A stretch of DNA of 64,000 nucleotides from NCBI RefSeq assembly GCF_027270315.1, contig NZ_CP114413.1, positions 496,001 to 560,000 on the forward strand, written 5' to 3'. Positions within the stretch are counted from its first letter, which is position 1; each line of letters begins with the position of its first letter. Below the pieces are notes generated by a model, which made no database searches, was not told the DNA's origin, and saw only the letters and a list, made by a program, of their open reading frames with translations. Origin of the DNA: Streptomyces cinnabarinus (GTDB lineage: Bacteria; Actinomycetota; Actinomycetes; Streptomycetales; Streptomycetaceae). Position numbers and translations under genes: made by a program. Shown here one piece after another: positions 51,098-58,629 of the stretch.

Positions 51098-51981
51098 CGC
51101 AGGGACCTGCCGAAGTGCGCGGCCACCGTGTCGGCGGCGAGGGTGACCTGCGGGTCCTGGTCGTAGAAGTCGAACTGGGTGCCCTCCGTCCAGAGGATCT
51201 CCCTGGGGCCGGCCAGCCCCGCGTAGAAGCGCCGGGCGCCGTCGGGGATGGCGGCGTCCACGCTGTGGACCAGCTGGGTGGGCCGGGTGATCCGGGGTGC
51301 CAGGGCGATGGAGTCGTAGGTGAGCCAGTCCTCCCAGGCCATCACGGCGAAGCGGTTGGGCCAGGACGGGACGGCGCCGCGTTCGGGGTTGAGGTAGAAG
51401 TCGATGTCGTAGGGCATGGCAGCGCGTTCGTCGGTGGCGCTGACCACGGGCACGTAGTCGATCGCGCCGGTCCGCGCGAACCGCGCGCGGGCCTCGCGGG
51501 CGAGCTTGATCTTCTGGGCCACCTCGTCCGCGCCGCCGTAGGCGTCCGCGCAGATGGCGGCGTCGTGCAACCAGGGGGCGACCAGGGCGAGGGAGCCGAT
51601 CCGGGGGTCGTGGGCCGCGTTGTCGGCCATGTACATCGCGGCCGCGCAGATGCCCAGGGCGCCCAGCCGGTCGGCGTCGACCGACGGGTGGGAGGCAAGG
51701 AACGTCACCGCGTCATGGATGTCCAGGACCTTGCGGGCCGGATTCTCCACATCCCGTGGTTCGCCGCCGGACTCGCCGAAGCCGGTGAAGTCGAAGGACA
51801 GGGCGGCATATCCGCGGTCGGCCAGTGCTTCGGCGTACCGGTCGGCCATCAGCTCCTTGACGCTGGTCCAGGTCCCGGCCACCACGACCCCGGGCGCCGT
51901 GGTCCCGCCGTCGGGCAGGAACAGGTTGCCGGTCAGGGTGGCTTCGGCGCCGGGGAAGGTGACCTTGTGCTGGGTCGTCAC
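51094..51981 (-). CDS. Alpha/beta hydrolase with Cys nucleophile (dienelactone-hydrolase-like)
   Basis: 295 residues. The elbow reads LGALGICAAAMYMADNA, so the nucleophile is probably Cys as in dienelactone hydrolases. AALSFDFTGFGESGGEP is the fold-typical turn. At the end of the chain EGTQFDFYDQDPQ has Gln where a catalytic His is often seen (TH-FDLYD), so activity may be altered. Third gene in the operon. Cytoplasmic, no signal peptide. Confidence 0.85.
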   Translation of the reverse strand: MTTQHKVTFPGAEATLTGNLFLPDGGTTAPGVVVAGTWTSVKELMADRYAEALADRGYAALSFDFTGFGESGGEPRDVENPARKVLDIHDAVTFLASHPSVDADRLGALGICAAAMYMADNAAHDPRIGSLALVAPWLHDAAICADAYGGADEVAQKIKLAREARARFARTGAIDYVPVVSATDERAAMPYDIDFYLNPERGAVPSWPNRFAVMAWEDWLTYDSIALAPRITRPTQLVHSVDAAIPDGARRFYAGLAGPREILWTEGTQFDFYDQDPQVTLAADTVAAHFGRSLR

Positions 51982-52001
51982 GAACAGTCCTCTCAGGGTG
52001 G

Positions 52002-52454
52002 TCAGTCGGCGTAGGTGAGTTCGGCGCGGGTGATGGCGGCGCCGGACACCGTGAAGGCGTAGTGGGCGGCGAACCCGTTGCTGCCGCCCGGCGCGAAGGT
52101 CACCAGCAGCTTCTGGTAGCCGGGGCGGCTCTCCACGACGGCGTCGACCGTCAGCGCGCCGCCGATGACCTCGCGGTCGGCCCAGCCGCGGATGGCGTCA
52201 CGGCCGGCGAAGACGCGGCCGACGTCGATCACCTCGGCATCGACGGCGAACGAGGCCACCAAGGCGTCGCGATCCTTGCGGTTGACGGCTTGGACATAGG
52301 CGGTGACCGGTTTCAGTACGTCGCTCCTCGGCACGGCTGAACGGGGAGTGGCCGATGTCGAGGTCGAGGGGCCGTCGGACCCGGAGTCCTTCGACGCGCA
52401 GGCGGACGCGAGGAACAGGGCGGCCAGCAGGGCGGCGCCGGGCCGGCGGATCAT
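52002..52454 (-). CDS. Lipoprotein with SnoaL/NTF2-like domain
   Basis: 150 residues. A lipobox LASAC (Cys near 19) follows the signal IRRPGAALLAALF. After a Ser/Thr-rich linker, an NTF2-like cone starts at VLKPVTAYVQAVNRKDRDAL and includes VFAGRDAIRGWADREVIGG. It is membrane-anchored outside the cell and may bind or convert a small ligand. It overlaps the upstream SnoaL_4 gene by ATGA. Confidence 0.87.
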   Translation of the reverse strand: MIRRPGAALLAALFLASACASKDSGSDGPSTSTSATPRSAVPRSDVLKPVTAYVQAVNRKDRDALVASFAVDAEVIDVGRVFAGRDAIRGWADREVIGGALTVDAVVESRPGYQKLLVTFAPGGSNGFAAHYAFTVSGAAITRAELTYAD

Positions 52455-52939
52455 TCGGGGGCCCTCGCCGCCACCAGGTCCTTGTTGCCGTCGGCCCACA
52501 CCGCGTTCATCACCACGCCGCTGATCTTCCAGTCCCCGCCGACGCGGACCAGGGCGAAGCGGTAGGTGCCGCCGAGCGTCCACAACGGTGCCCCGAACGG
52601 GGCCGCCAGCCGGTGGGTGGCCTGGAATGACGCGGTGCACACCGCGGTGTCGCCGGCCAGCGTGACCAGCTGGTTGGTGATCATGTGCTGGGTCGCGTCG
52701 AGTCGGCCCAGCGACTGGGACCACGCGTCCACGATCTGTTCCGGCGACAACAGGGCCGGTTCGCCGCCGTTCATGCTCGTGTAGTCGAGCCGCACCTCGT
52801 CGGCGAACACGGACTTCAGCGCCTCCCACTCGCGCTGGTCGGAGTGCCACGCCATGCGCGTGCAGACCTCGACCACGGCCTGGCGGTCCGCGAGGCGGCG
52901 CACGTCCGCGTCGAGGGTGGGACGGTCGCTCGTACGCAC
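52451..52939 (-). CDS. SnoaL-like (SnoaL_4/NTF2 fold) protein
   Basis: 162 residues. The motif DRQAVVEVCTRMAWHSDQRE followed by WEALKSVFADEVRLDYTSMN is the SnoaL_4 pattern of ring-hydroxylase small-subunit-like and cyclase proteins. The GTG at 52939 follows GGGAGACCCA. First gene of a four-gene operon (SnoaL_4, SnoaL lipoprotein, Cys-hydrolase, NmrA-like) opposite a LysR gene, which probably controls it. Confidence 0.87.
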   Translation of the reverse strand: MRTSDRPTLDADVRRLADRQAVVEVCTRMAWHSDQREWEALKSVFADEVRLDYTSMNGGEPALLSPEQIVDAWSQSLGRLDATQHMITNQLVTLAGDTAVCTASFQATHRLAAPFGAPLWTLGGTYRFALVRVGGDWKISGVVMNAVWADGNKDLVAARAPE

Positions 52940-53026
52940 TGGGTCTCCCTGTCTTGGCTTCGGCGGCTTGCCCGGACAAGGAGATTCTGGAGGTGGCGGC
53001 GGTGCCGGAGGAAACAGTGAAATCTT

Positions 53027-53037
53027 GTGCCGGGCAC
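53027..53037. promoter_or_regulatory. LysR-type operator candidate GTGCC-G-GGCAC
   Basis: A palindrome in the 121-bp divergent gap, 24 bp before the LysR start and 88 bp from the SnoaL_4 start. T-N11-A geometry is present around it. Typical location for a LysR binding site. Confidence 0.4.
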
Positions 53038-53060
53038 CGCAAATCGCTGTGGCGGTTGCG

Positions 53061-53987
53061 GTGTTGGACGTGAGCGACATCGACCTGCGCCATCTGCGTT
53101 CGTTTCTGGTCGTGGCCCGGCAGCGGTCCATCACCGGCGCCGGGGCCACGCTCCATCTGACCCAGCAGGCGGTCTCGACGCACGTACGGCAGTTGGAACG
53201 CTCCCTGGGCGTCGACCTGTTGGTGCGCACCTCGCGCGGAGTGCTGCTGACCGCCGCCGGAGCGGAACTCGTCGCCGGGGGCGGGACCGTCATCGACGAC
53301 GTCGCCCGTCTCGCGGCACGAGTGCGCGCCGCGGCGAACGCCCAGACCGGCACCCTTCGTCTGGCCTGCTGCCCCGCCGCCACCACGCTGTTCGCCGTCG
53401 ATGTGGCCGACGCGCTGGAGGCGGCGGTCCCCGGTCTGCGGGTGTCGCTGAAAGGGGCTCGGACCCCCCGGCAGGAGCTCGGTCTCCTCACCGACGGACA
53501 GGCGGACGCTGCCTTCATGTGGCTGCCGGTCGGTGACGTCGGGGTGCACACCGCGGTCGTCCGCAGCGATCCCCGAGCCGTGGCGCTCTCCACCCGCCAT
53601 CCCCTGGCCGACCGTCCCAGCCTGACGCTCGCCGACCTCGCGAACGATCCGGTGCTGCGTCCCGACGTTCTCACCTCACCGGAAGCCGAACGGTTCTGGC
53701 TCGCGGACCCGCGGCCCGACGGCCGCCCGGCACCGTACGGCCCGGTCGTGCCCGCCGTGGAGGACTGCCTGCTCGAAGTCAGCCGCGGTCGCGGTGTCTG
53801 GTTCGCCCCGCAACCGCTGCACGCGCTGCTGCCCGACGGCAACGTGCGCTGGATCCCGGTCACGGACGCGGAGCCCCACGACCTCGCGGTGGTGTGGCCG
53901 GACCACGCCCCCGAGCCGCTGATCACGCGTCTCATCGCCGAGGTGCGCGCCGTCACCGGCCACGGTCGCCAACTCCACGCCGCCTGA
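53061..53987 (+). CDS. LysR-family transcriptional regulator
   Basis: 308 residues. The winged helix-turn-helix is FLVVARQRSITGAGATLHLT followed by QQAVSTHVRQLERSLGVDLL near the N terminus. A LysR substrate domain follows, with GTLRLACCPAATTLFAVDVA, then LTDGQADAAFMWLPVGD. The start is uncertain: GTG 53061 and GTG 53070 are both in frame and neither has a strong ribosome site. It is divergent from, and likely regulates, the SnoaL/hydrolase/NmrA operon. Confidence 0.9.
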   Translation: MLDVSDIDLRHLRSFLVVARQRSITGAGATLHLTQQAVSTHVRQLERSLGVDLLVRTSRGVLLTAAGAELVAGGGTVIDDVARLAARVRAAANAQTGTLRLACCPAATTLFAVDVADALEAAVPGLRVSLKGARTPRQELGLLTDGQADAAFMWLPVGDVGVHTAVVRSDPRAVALSTRHPLADRPSLTLADLANDPVLRPDVLTSPEAERFWLADPRPDGRPAPYGPVVPAVEDCLLEVSRGRGVWFAPQPLHALLPDGNVRWIPVTDAEPHDLAVVWPDHAPEPLITRLIAEVRAVTGHGRQLHAA

Positions 53988-53999
53988 GGGCGGGAGAGG

Positions 54000-54851
54000 T
54001 CAGCCGGGTACGTCCATGCGCTGGGTGCCGAGGACCGAGAGCAGGCGCAGTGCCTCCTCGGAGCGTGAGCCCGGCTCGGCGGTGTAGATCACGACGCGCT
54101 GGTCGAGGTCGGTGATGTCCAGCACATCGCAGTTGACCGCGACCGTTCCGACCAGCGGGTGTTCGAAGGTCTTGCGCAGGGCGGGCCTGCTGATCACACA
54201 GTGCCGGTTCCAGAGCGCGGCGAACTCCTCGCTGCCCGCGACCAGTTCGGCGACCAGACCGGTCACGTCGGGGTCGTTCGGGTAGCGGGCCGCCGCGGCG
54301 CGCAGGTCGTTGGTGGCCGCGGCGCCGAAGTCACCCGCGTCGGAGATGCCGTACAGCGGGCGTCCGTCGCGGTAGGGGCCGAGGAAGCAGCGGCGGATCA
54401 GATTGCGGTCGCGGCGGGAGAGCGCGGAGAAGTCCTCCATGAGCGCGGCGGCCAGCTCGTTCCAGGCGATGACCTCGTAGGTCGCCGAGAGCACGATCGC
54501 CGCGGCCTGCGGCAGCCGGGCCAGCAGGTCGACGATGCTCTGCCGTACCTCCCGGGAGGGTCCGGGCGGTGGTCCTGGCGGGGTCCCGGCGAGGTGGTGG
54601 AGGTGATCGCGCTCGGGGTCGGACAGGCGCAGCGCGCGGGCGAGCTGGCCCAGCACCTCGCGGGACGGGTGCGGGCCCCGCGCCTGTTCCAGGCGGGTGT
54701 AGTACTCGGTGGAGATGTACGCCAGCTGGGCCACCTCCTCGCGGCGCAGCCCGGGGGTGCGGCGGCGCGGCCCGGCGGGCAGGCCCATGTCGGCGGGGGT
54801 GATGCGCTCGCGCCGGCTGCGCAGGAAGTCGGCCAGTTCTCGTCGGTCCAC
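54000..54851 (-). CDS. XRE-family regulator with MmyB-like ligand domain
   Basis: 283 residues. The helix-turn-helix lies in GLRREEVAQLAYISTEYYTR (residues 35-55), with the conserved LEQARGPHPSREVLGQLARA. The C-terminal MmyB-like PAS-type domain includes VIAWNELAAALMEDFSAL, and is thought to bind fatty acids or acyl groups in this family. The GTG at 54851 follows GGGAG. It is divergent from an SDR gene. In this family the adjacent SDR is commonly the target. Confidence 0.92.
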   Translation of the reverse strand: MDRRELADFLRSRRERITPADMGLPAGPRRRTPGLRREEVAQLAYISTEYYTRLEQARGPHPSREVLGQLARALRLSDPERDHLHHLAGTPPGPPPGPSREVRQSIVDLLARLPQAAAIVLSATYEVIAWNELAAALMEDFSALSRRDRNLIRRCFLGPYRDGRPLYGISDAGDFGAAATNDLRAAAARYPNDPDVTGLVAELVAGSEEFAALWNRHCVISRPALRKTFEHPLVGTVAVNCDVLDITDLDQRVVIYTAEPGSRSEEALRLLSVLGTQRMDVPG

Positions 54852-54938
54852 ACTCCCAGTGTGCGGGGGCGCCGGAGAACGCAGCCAGGTCCTGGCGATG
54901 CCTGGATGCGCATCGGGCCCGGTCGCAGGCTCTACGGC

Positions 54939-55715
54939 ATGACTCACACCACCAGCACATTCCTGCTCGCCGACAAGGTCGCCTTCGTCACCGGTGCCGG
55001 ACGGGGCATCGGCGCCGCGGCCGCCCGGCTGTTCGCCCGCGAGGGCGCCCGGGTCCTGCTCGCCTCCCGCACCGAGGACCAGCTCAAGGCGGTCACCGAG
55101 GAGATCCGGGCCGCCGGGGGCACCGCCGACCACATCCGCTGCGACCTCGCGGACCCGGACAGTCTGCGCGCCGCCGTGGACCGGGCCGTAGAGCTGTACG
55201 GCAGGCTCGACATCGCCTTCAACAACGCCGCGACCGCCCAACAGCCGGGCCCCATGGACCAGTTGCCCGAGCCCGACTTCGATCATGTCTACACGGTCAA
55301 CCTCAAGGGCGTCTGGCTCGCCATGAAGGCCGAGATCACCGCCATCCGGGCCACCGCGGGGCAGGGGGCGATCGTGAACACCTCCAGCGTCGGCAGCCTG
55401 ATGGCCAACCCCTGGCTGCCCGCGTACGGCGCCATGAAGCGGGCGGTCGACAGCCTCACCGCGTCCGCCGCCGCCACGTACGGCCCGGAGGGCATCCGGG
55501 TCAACGCGATCGCGCCGGGCACCACGCTCACCGAGATGCTGTACGAGTGGGACGCGACGGCGCCCGGCACCATCGACCAGTTCAACGCCCGGACGCCGCT
55601 CGGCCGTGCCGCCGCCCCGGAGGAGGTCGCCGAGGCGGCCGCCTGGCTGCTGAGCGACCGCGCCTCCTATGTCACCGGCACGGTCCTGCGGGTCGACGGC
55701 GGCATGCTGGCCTGA
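54939..55715 (+). CDS. Short-chain dehydrogenase/reductase (SDR)
   Basis: 258 residues. The NAD(P) motif is TGAGRGIG, the NNAA motif lies in LDIAFNNAATAQ, the catalytic Ser in IVNTSSVGSL, and YGAMK gives Tyr and Lys of the active site. The C-terminal SYVTGTVLRVDGGMLA is typical. Substrate unknown. No ribosome site precedes the ATG, so translation may be leaderless. Divergent from the MmyB-like XRE regulator, the pair forming a common actinobacterial module. Confidence 0.92.
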   Translation: MTHTTSTFLLADKVAFVTGAGRGIGAAAARLFAREGARVLLASRTEDQLKAVTEEIRAAGGTADHIRCDLADPDSLRAAVDRAVELYGRLDIAFNNAATAQQPGPMDQLPEPDFDHVYTVNLKGVWLAMKAEITAIRATAGQGAIVNTSSVGSLMANPWLPAYGAMKRAVDSLTASAAATYGPEGIRVNAIAPGTTLTEMLYEWDATAPGTIDQFNARTPLGRAAAPEEVAEAAAWLLSDRASYVTGTVLRVDGGMLA

Positions 55716-55745
55716 CCGCTCAGGCGTCGCCGACCTCCGGTCCGC

Positions 55746-57323
55746 TCAGGCGTCGTCCCGCTCCAGCACGGCCATCGCCGCGTTGTGCCCGGGCACGCCG
55801 CTCACTCCCCCGCCGCGCACCGCGCCCGCCCCGCACAGCAGGACGTTCGGGTGTTCCGTGGCGACGCCCCAGCGGCCGGTGCCCTCCTGGGTGTGGGGCC
55901 AGGACAGGTCGCGGTGGAAGATGTTGCCGCCGGGCAGCCGCAGATCGCGCTCCAGGTCCAGCGGGCTCTTCGCCTCGATGCACGGCCGCCCCTCGGCGTC
56001 CGTCGCCAGAACGTCGGCGAGCGGTTCCGCCAGGTGGGCGTCGAGCTGCGCGAGCGTCGACTTCAGCAGTTCCTCGCGAACGGCGTCGTTGTCCCGCGCG
56101 AAGAGCCGGGCCGGCGTGTGCAGCCCGAAGAGGGTGAGGGTCTGGTAGCCGCGCTCGACGAGGTCCGGGCCGAGGATCGTCGGGTCGGTGAGGGAGTGGC
56201 AGTAGATCTCCGAGGGCGGGGCGGCGGGCAGTTCACCGGCGGCGGCCTGGGCGTGGGCGGTGGCGAGCTGTTCGTAGCCCTCGGCGATGTGGAAGGTGCC
56301 GGAGAACGCCTCGCGGGGGTCGACCGAGGTGTCCTTGAGCCGGGGCAGCCGCTTGAGCAGCATGTTCACCTTGAGCTGGGCGCCCTCGGCGGGCTCTGGC
56401 GCGGTGCCACCGGTCAGCGCGGCCAACTCCTGGGGGGAGGCGTTGACCAGGACGTGCCGGGCGGTGGCGACGCCCTCGCCGTCGGCGGTGCGGTAGGTGA
56501 CCTCGGCGGTCGTGCCGTCGGTTTCGATGCGTACGGCCTCGTGGCCGGTGGCGATGTCGGCCCCGGCCGTGCGGGCCGCCGCCGCGAGGGCGTCGGTGAG
56601 GGCGCCCATGCCGCCGACGGGCACGTCCCAGTCGCCGGTGCCGCCGCCGATGACGTGGTAGAGGAAGCAGCGGTTCTGCTTGAGGGAGGCGTCGTGGGCG
56701 TCGGCGAAGGTGCCGATGAGGGCGTCGGTGAGGACGACGCCGCGCACCAGGTCGTCCGCGAAGCGGTCCTCGACGGCGACGCCGATCGGCTCCTCGAACA
56801 GCAGTCGCCAGGCCTCTTCGTCGTCGACGCGGCGGCGCAGCTCCTCGCGGCTGGGCAGCGGTTCGGTGAGCGTGGGGAAAACCCGCTTCGCGACCTCCCC
56901 GGTCAGTCCGTAGAAGCGCTGCCAGGCGGCGTACTCGCGCTCGCCGCCGGTGAGTCGCGCGAACGCCTCCCGGGTGCGCCGCTCGCCGCCGCCCACCAGC
57001 AGGCCGGTGGCCTCTCCGGCCCGCTCGACGGGGGTGTACGAGGAGATGGTGCGGGCGCGGACGCGGAAGGTGAGGCCCAGGTCCCGCACGATCTTCTTGG
57101 GCAGCAGGCTGACCAGGTAGGAGTAGCGGGACAGCCGGGCGTCGACGCCCGCGAACGGGCGGGTGGAGATGGCGGCGCCGCCGGTGTGGTCCAGGCGCTC
57201 CAGCACCAGCACGGACCGGCCGGCCCGGGCCAGATAGGCGGCGGCGACCAGGCCGTTGTGGCCACCGCCGACGATGACGGCGTCGTAGGCGCGATGTCCC
57301 GGGTGTCCCTCGTGTGCAGGCAT
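55746..57323 (-). CDS. Phytoene-desaturase-like FAD-dependent oxidoreductase
   Basis: 525 residues. The dinucleotide motif is DAVIVGGGHNGLVAAAYLAR followed by VLVLERLDHTGGAA, and the C-terminal FAD segment reads LLCGAGAVRGGGVSGVPGHN. This is the CrtI/retinol-saturase-like group acting on polyisoprenoids. No other carotenoid gene is nearby. Start ATG 57323 (MPAHEGHPGH) is preferred over 57338, but neither has a strong ribosome site. Divergent from the CHAT operon; convergent with the SDR gene. Confidence 0.88.
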   Translation of the reverse strand: MPAHEGHPGHRAYDAVIVGGGHNGLVAAAYLARAGRSVLVLERLDHTGGAAISTRPFAGVDARLSRYSYLVSLLPKKIVRDLGLTFRVRARTISSYTPVERAGEATGLLVGGGERRTREAFARLTGGEREYAAWQRFYGLTGEVAKRVFPTLTEPLPSREELRRRVDDEEAWRLLFEEPIGVAVEDRFADDLVRGVVLTDALIGTFADAHDASLKQNRCFLYHVIGGGTGDWDVPVGGMGALTDALAAAARTAGADIATGHEAVRIETDGTTAEVTYRTADGEGVATARHVLVNASPQELAALTGGTAPEPAEGAQLKVNMLLKRLPRLKDTSVDPREAFSGTFHIAEGYEQLATAHAQAAAGELPAAPPSEIYCHSLTDPTILGPDLVERGYQTLTLFGLHTPARLFARDNDAVREELLKSTLAQLDAHLAEPLADVLATDAEGRPCIEAKSPLDLERDLRLPGGNIFHRDLSWPHTQEGTGRWGVATEHPNVLLCGAGAVRGGGVSGVPGHNAAMAVLERDDA

Positions 57324-57370
57324 GGTTCTTGGTAACACGGGATGATCTAGGTCGGCCAGGGCTGCGGAGC

Positions 57371-57422
57371 GATCAGGTCCGACAGTGGATCGATCAGGTC
57401 CGGTTACGGTCGATCAGGTCCG
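57371..57422. promoter_or_regulatory. Three phased GATCAGGTCCG direct repeats upstream of CHAT operon
   Basis: The 11-mer GATCAGGTCCG occurs at 57371-57381, 57392-57402 and 57412-57422, starts 21 and 20 bp apart, i.e. two helix turns. They end 88 bp before the operon ATG. Same-face direct repeats are typical of cooperative activator sites (SARP-like or other). No cognate regulator is in the window. Confidence 0.65.
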
Positions 57423-57510
57423 GTCGTCCGGCGGAACCGGGAACCGACGGCCCCTCGGATCCCGTTCTTGTTTCTGAGGTCACTCGGTCACCGGGCGCAA
57501 GGGGGCGCGC

Positions 57511-58629
57511 ATGCAGGATCCGTCGTCGGCGTGGCGCGTGCCGTTCTCCGCGCGGGCGTTCCCGGAGAGCGCGGCCGTGGCGCAGTGGATCACCCGGAAC
57601 CGGCATGAGGCGTGGCGCGCGGTGCGAGCGGCCGAGCAGCAGGCCGCGGCCGGGCCCGAGCAGCGGCATCTGTACGGCGTGGCACTGCTCACCGCGGGGC
57701 TGCCCTTCACGGCGTGGAAAGAGCTCAGGGAAGCCGAGTACGAGGCGTCCCAGGCGGCGGGCGGCAAGAGCGAGGGCCTGCTGCCGGAGGGCGCCGACGA
57801 CGACCCCACGGTGCGCGCGCTGCGGGCCGACCTCGCCACCGCCGCCGCCCGCTGCGGTCTGGGGGACCTCGCCGTGAACCAGCTCCTGGAGGCGTCCAAG
57901 TGCCTCCAGGGTCCGGACGGGGAATGGGTGGAGCTGATGCAGCGGGGCGAGGAGCTGACCACCGCCCTCAACAAGCGGAGCCCCGAGCGTTCGCTGCACC
58001 GATTACGGTCCGCCTACTTCGCAGAACTGTCCGAGCGGGGAGAGGCGGGCTCCCTGCACCGGCTGGAGCTCGCCAAATCCCTGCTCGCGCTCGGCGACCT
58101 GGACCACTCGATCGACGACTTCGACGCCGCCGAGGACGTGTTGGTCCCCCTGGGTGAGGATGCGGAGGTGGGCGACGTCGCCCTGGAGCTGCTGGTCGGC
58201 ATGCATCTGCGGGCGGGCACCCGCGACCGGGAGCTGCGGGAGCGGTCCCGCCGCAAACTCCACCGGGTGCGCCCGCACTCGGCGGTACTGCGCGAGGGAG
58301 CGGACGCCGACGACGGCAGCCGTATGCTGCGCGGCCTGGAAACCCAACACACCGCGGGTGTCCTGGGTTTCCTGGCCGAGGCGGCCAAGGACCCCGTCCA
58401 GGCCCGAACCTTCCTCGACCGGCTGTTCCTCATGGCGCGCGCCCACCCCGATCAGCCGCACTGCGCCGTGGCCGCGGCCCTGATCCATGTGGGCAAGGGC
58501 GAGCACACGAGGGCCCAGCAGGCACTCGACTGCACGGACGGTCCGCTCGGCGACCGCGACCGCGCGGGACTCACCGCCCTCGGGCTGACGGTCCCCCCGT
58601 CCGCACCCGCGCGCAAGGAGGCGGGATGA
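57511..58629 (+). CDS. Helical-repeat (TPR-like) protein, first gene of CHAT operon, with TTA codon
   Basis: 372 residues, almost wholly helical. AWRAVRAAEQQAAAGPEQRH, LYGVALLTAGLPFTAWKELR and the later LELAKSLLALGDLDHSIDDF resemble TPR hairpins; no enzymatic motif is seen. A TTA leucine codon at 58003-58005 (residue 165) predicts bldA-dependent translation of the operon's first gene. The ATG follows AAGGGGG by five bases. Its stop overlaps the CHAT gene (ATGA). Probably an adaptor or sensor for the downstream protease. Confidence 0.85.
   Translation: MQDPSSAWRVPFSARAFPESAAVAQWITRNRHEAWRAVRAAEQQAAAGPEQRHLYGVALLTAGLPFTAWKELREAEYEASQAAGGKSEGLLPEGADDDPTVRALRADLATAAARCGLGDLAVNQLLEASKCLQGPDGEWVELMQRGEELTTALNKRSPERSLHRLRSAYFAELSERGEAGSLHRLELAKSLLALGDLDHSIDDFDAAEDVLVPLGEDAEVGDVALELLVGMHLRAGTRDRELRERSRRKLHRVRPHSAVLREGADADDGSRMLRGLETQHTAGVLGFLAEAAKDPVQARTFLDRLFLMARAHPDQPHCAVAAALIHVGKGEHTRAQQALDCTDGPLGDRDRAGLTALGLTVPPSAPARKEAG

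Noticed and set aside
55718..55755. Direct repeat CCGCTCAGGCGTCG between SDR and oxidoreductase genes
   Set aside because: Two short copies around a stop codon, likely a small local duplication without function.
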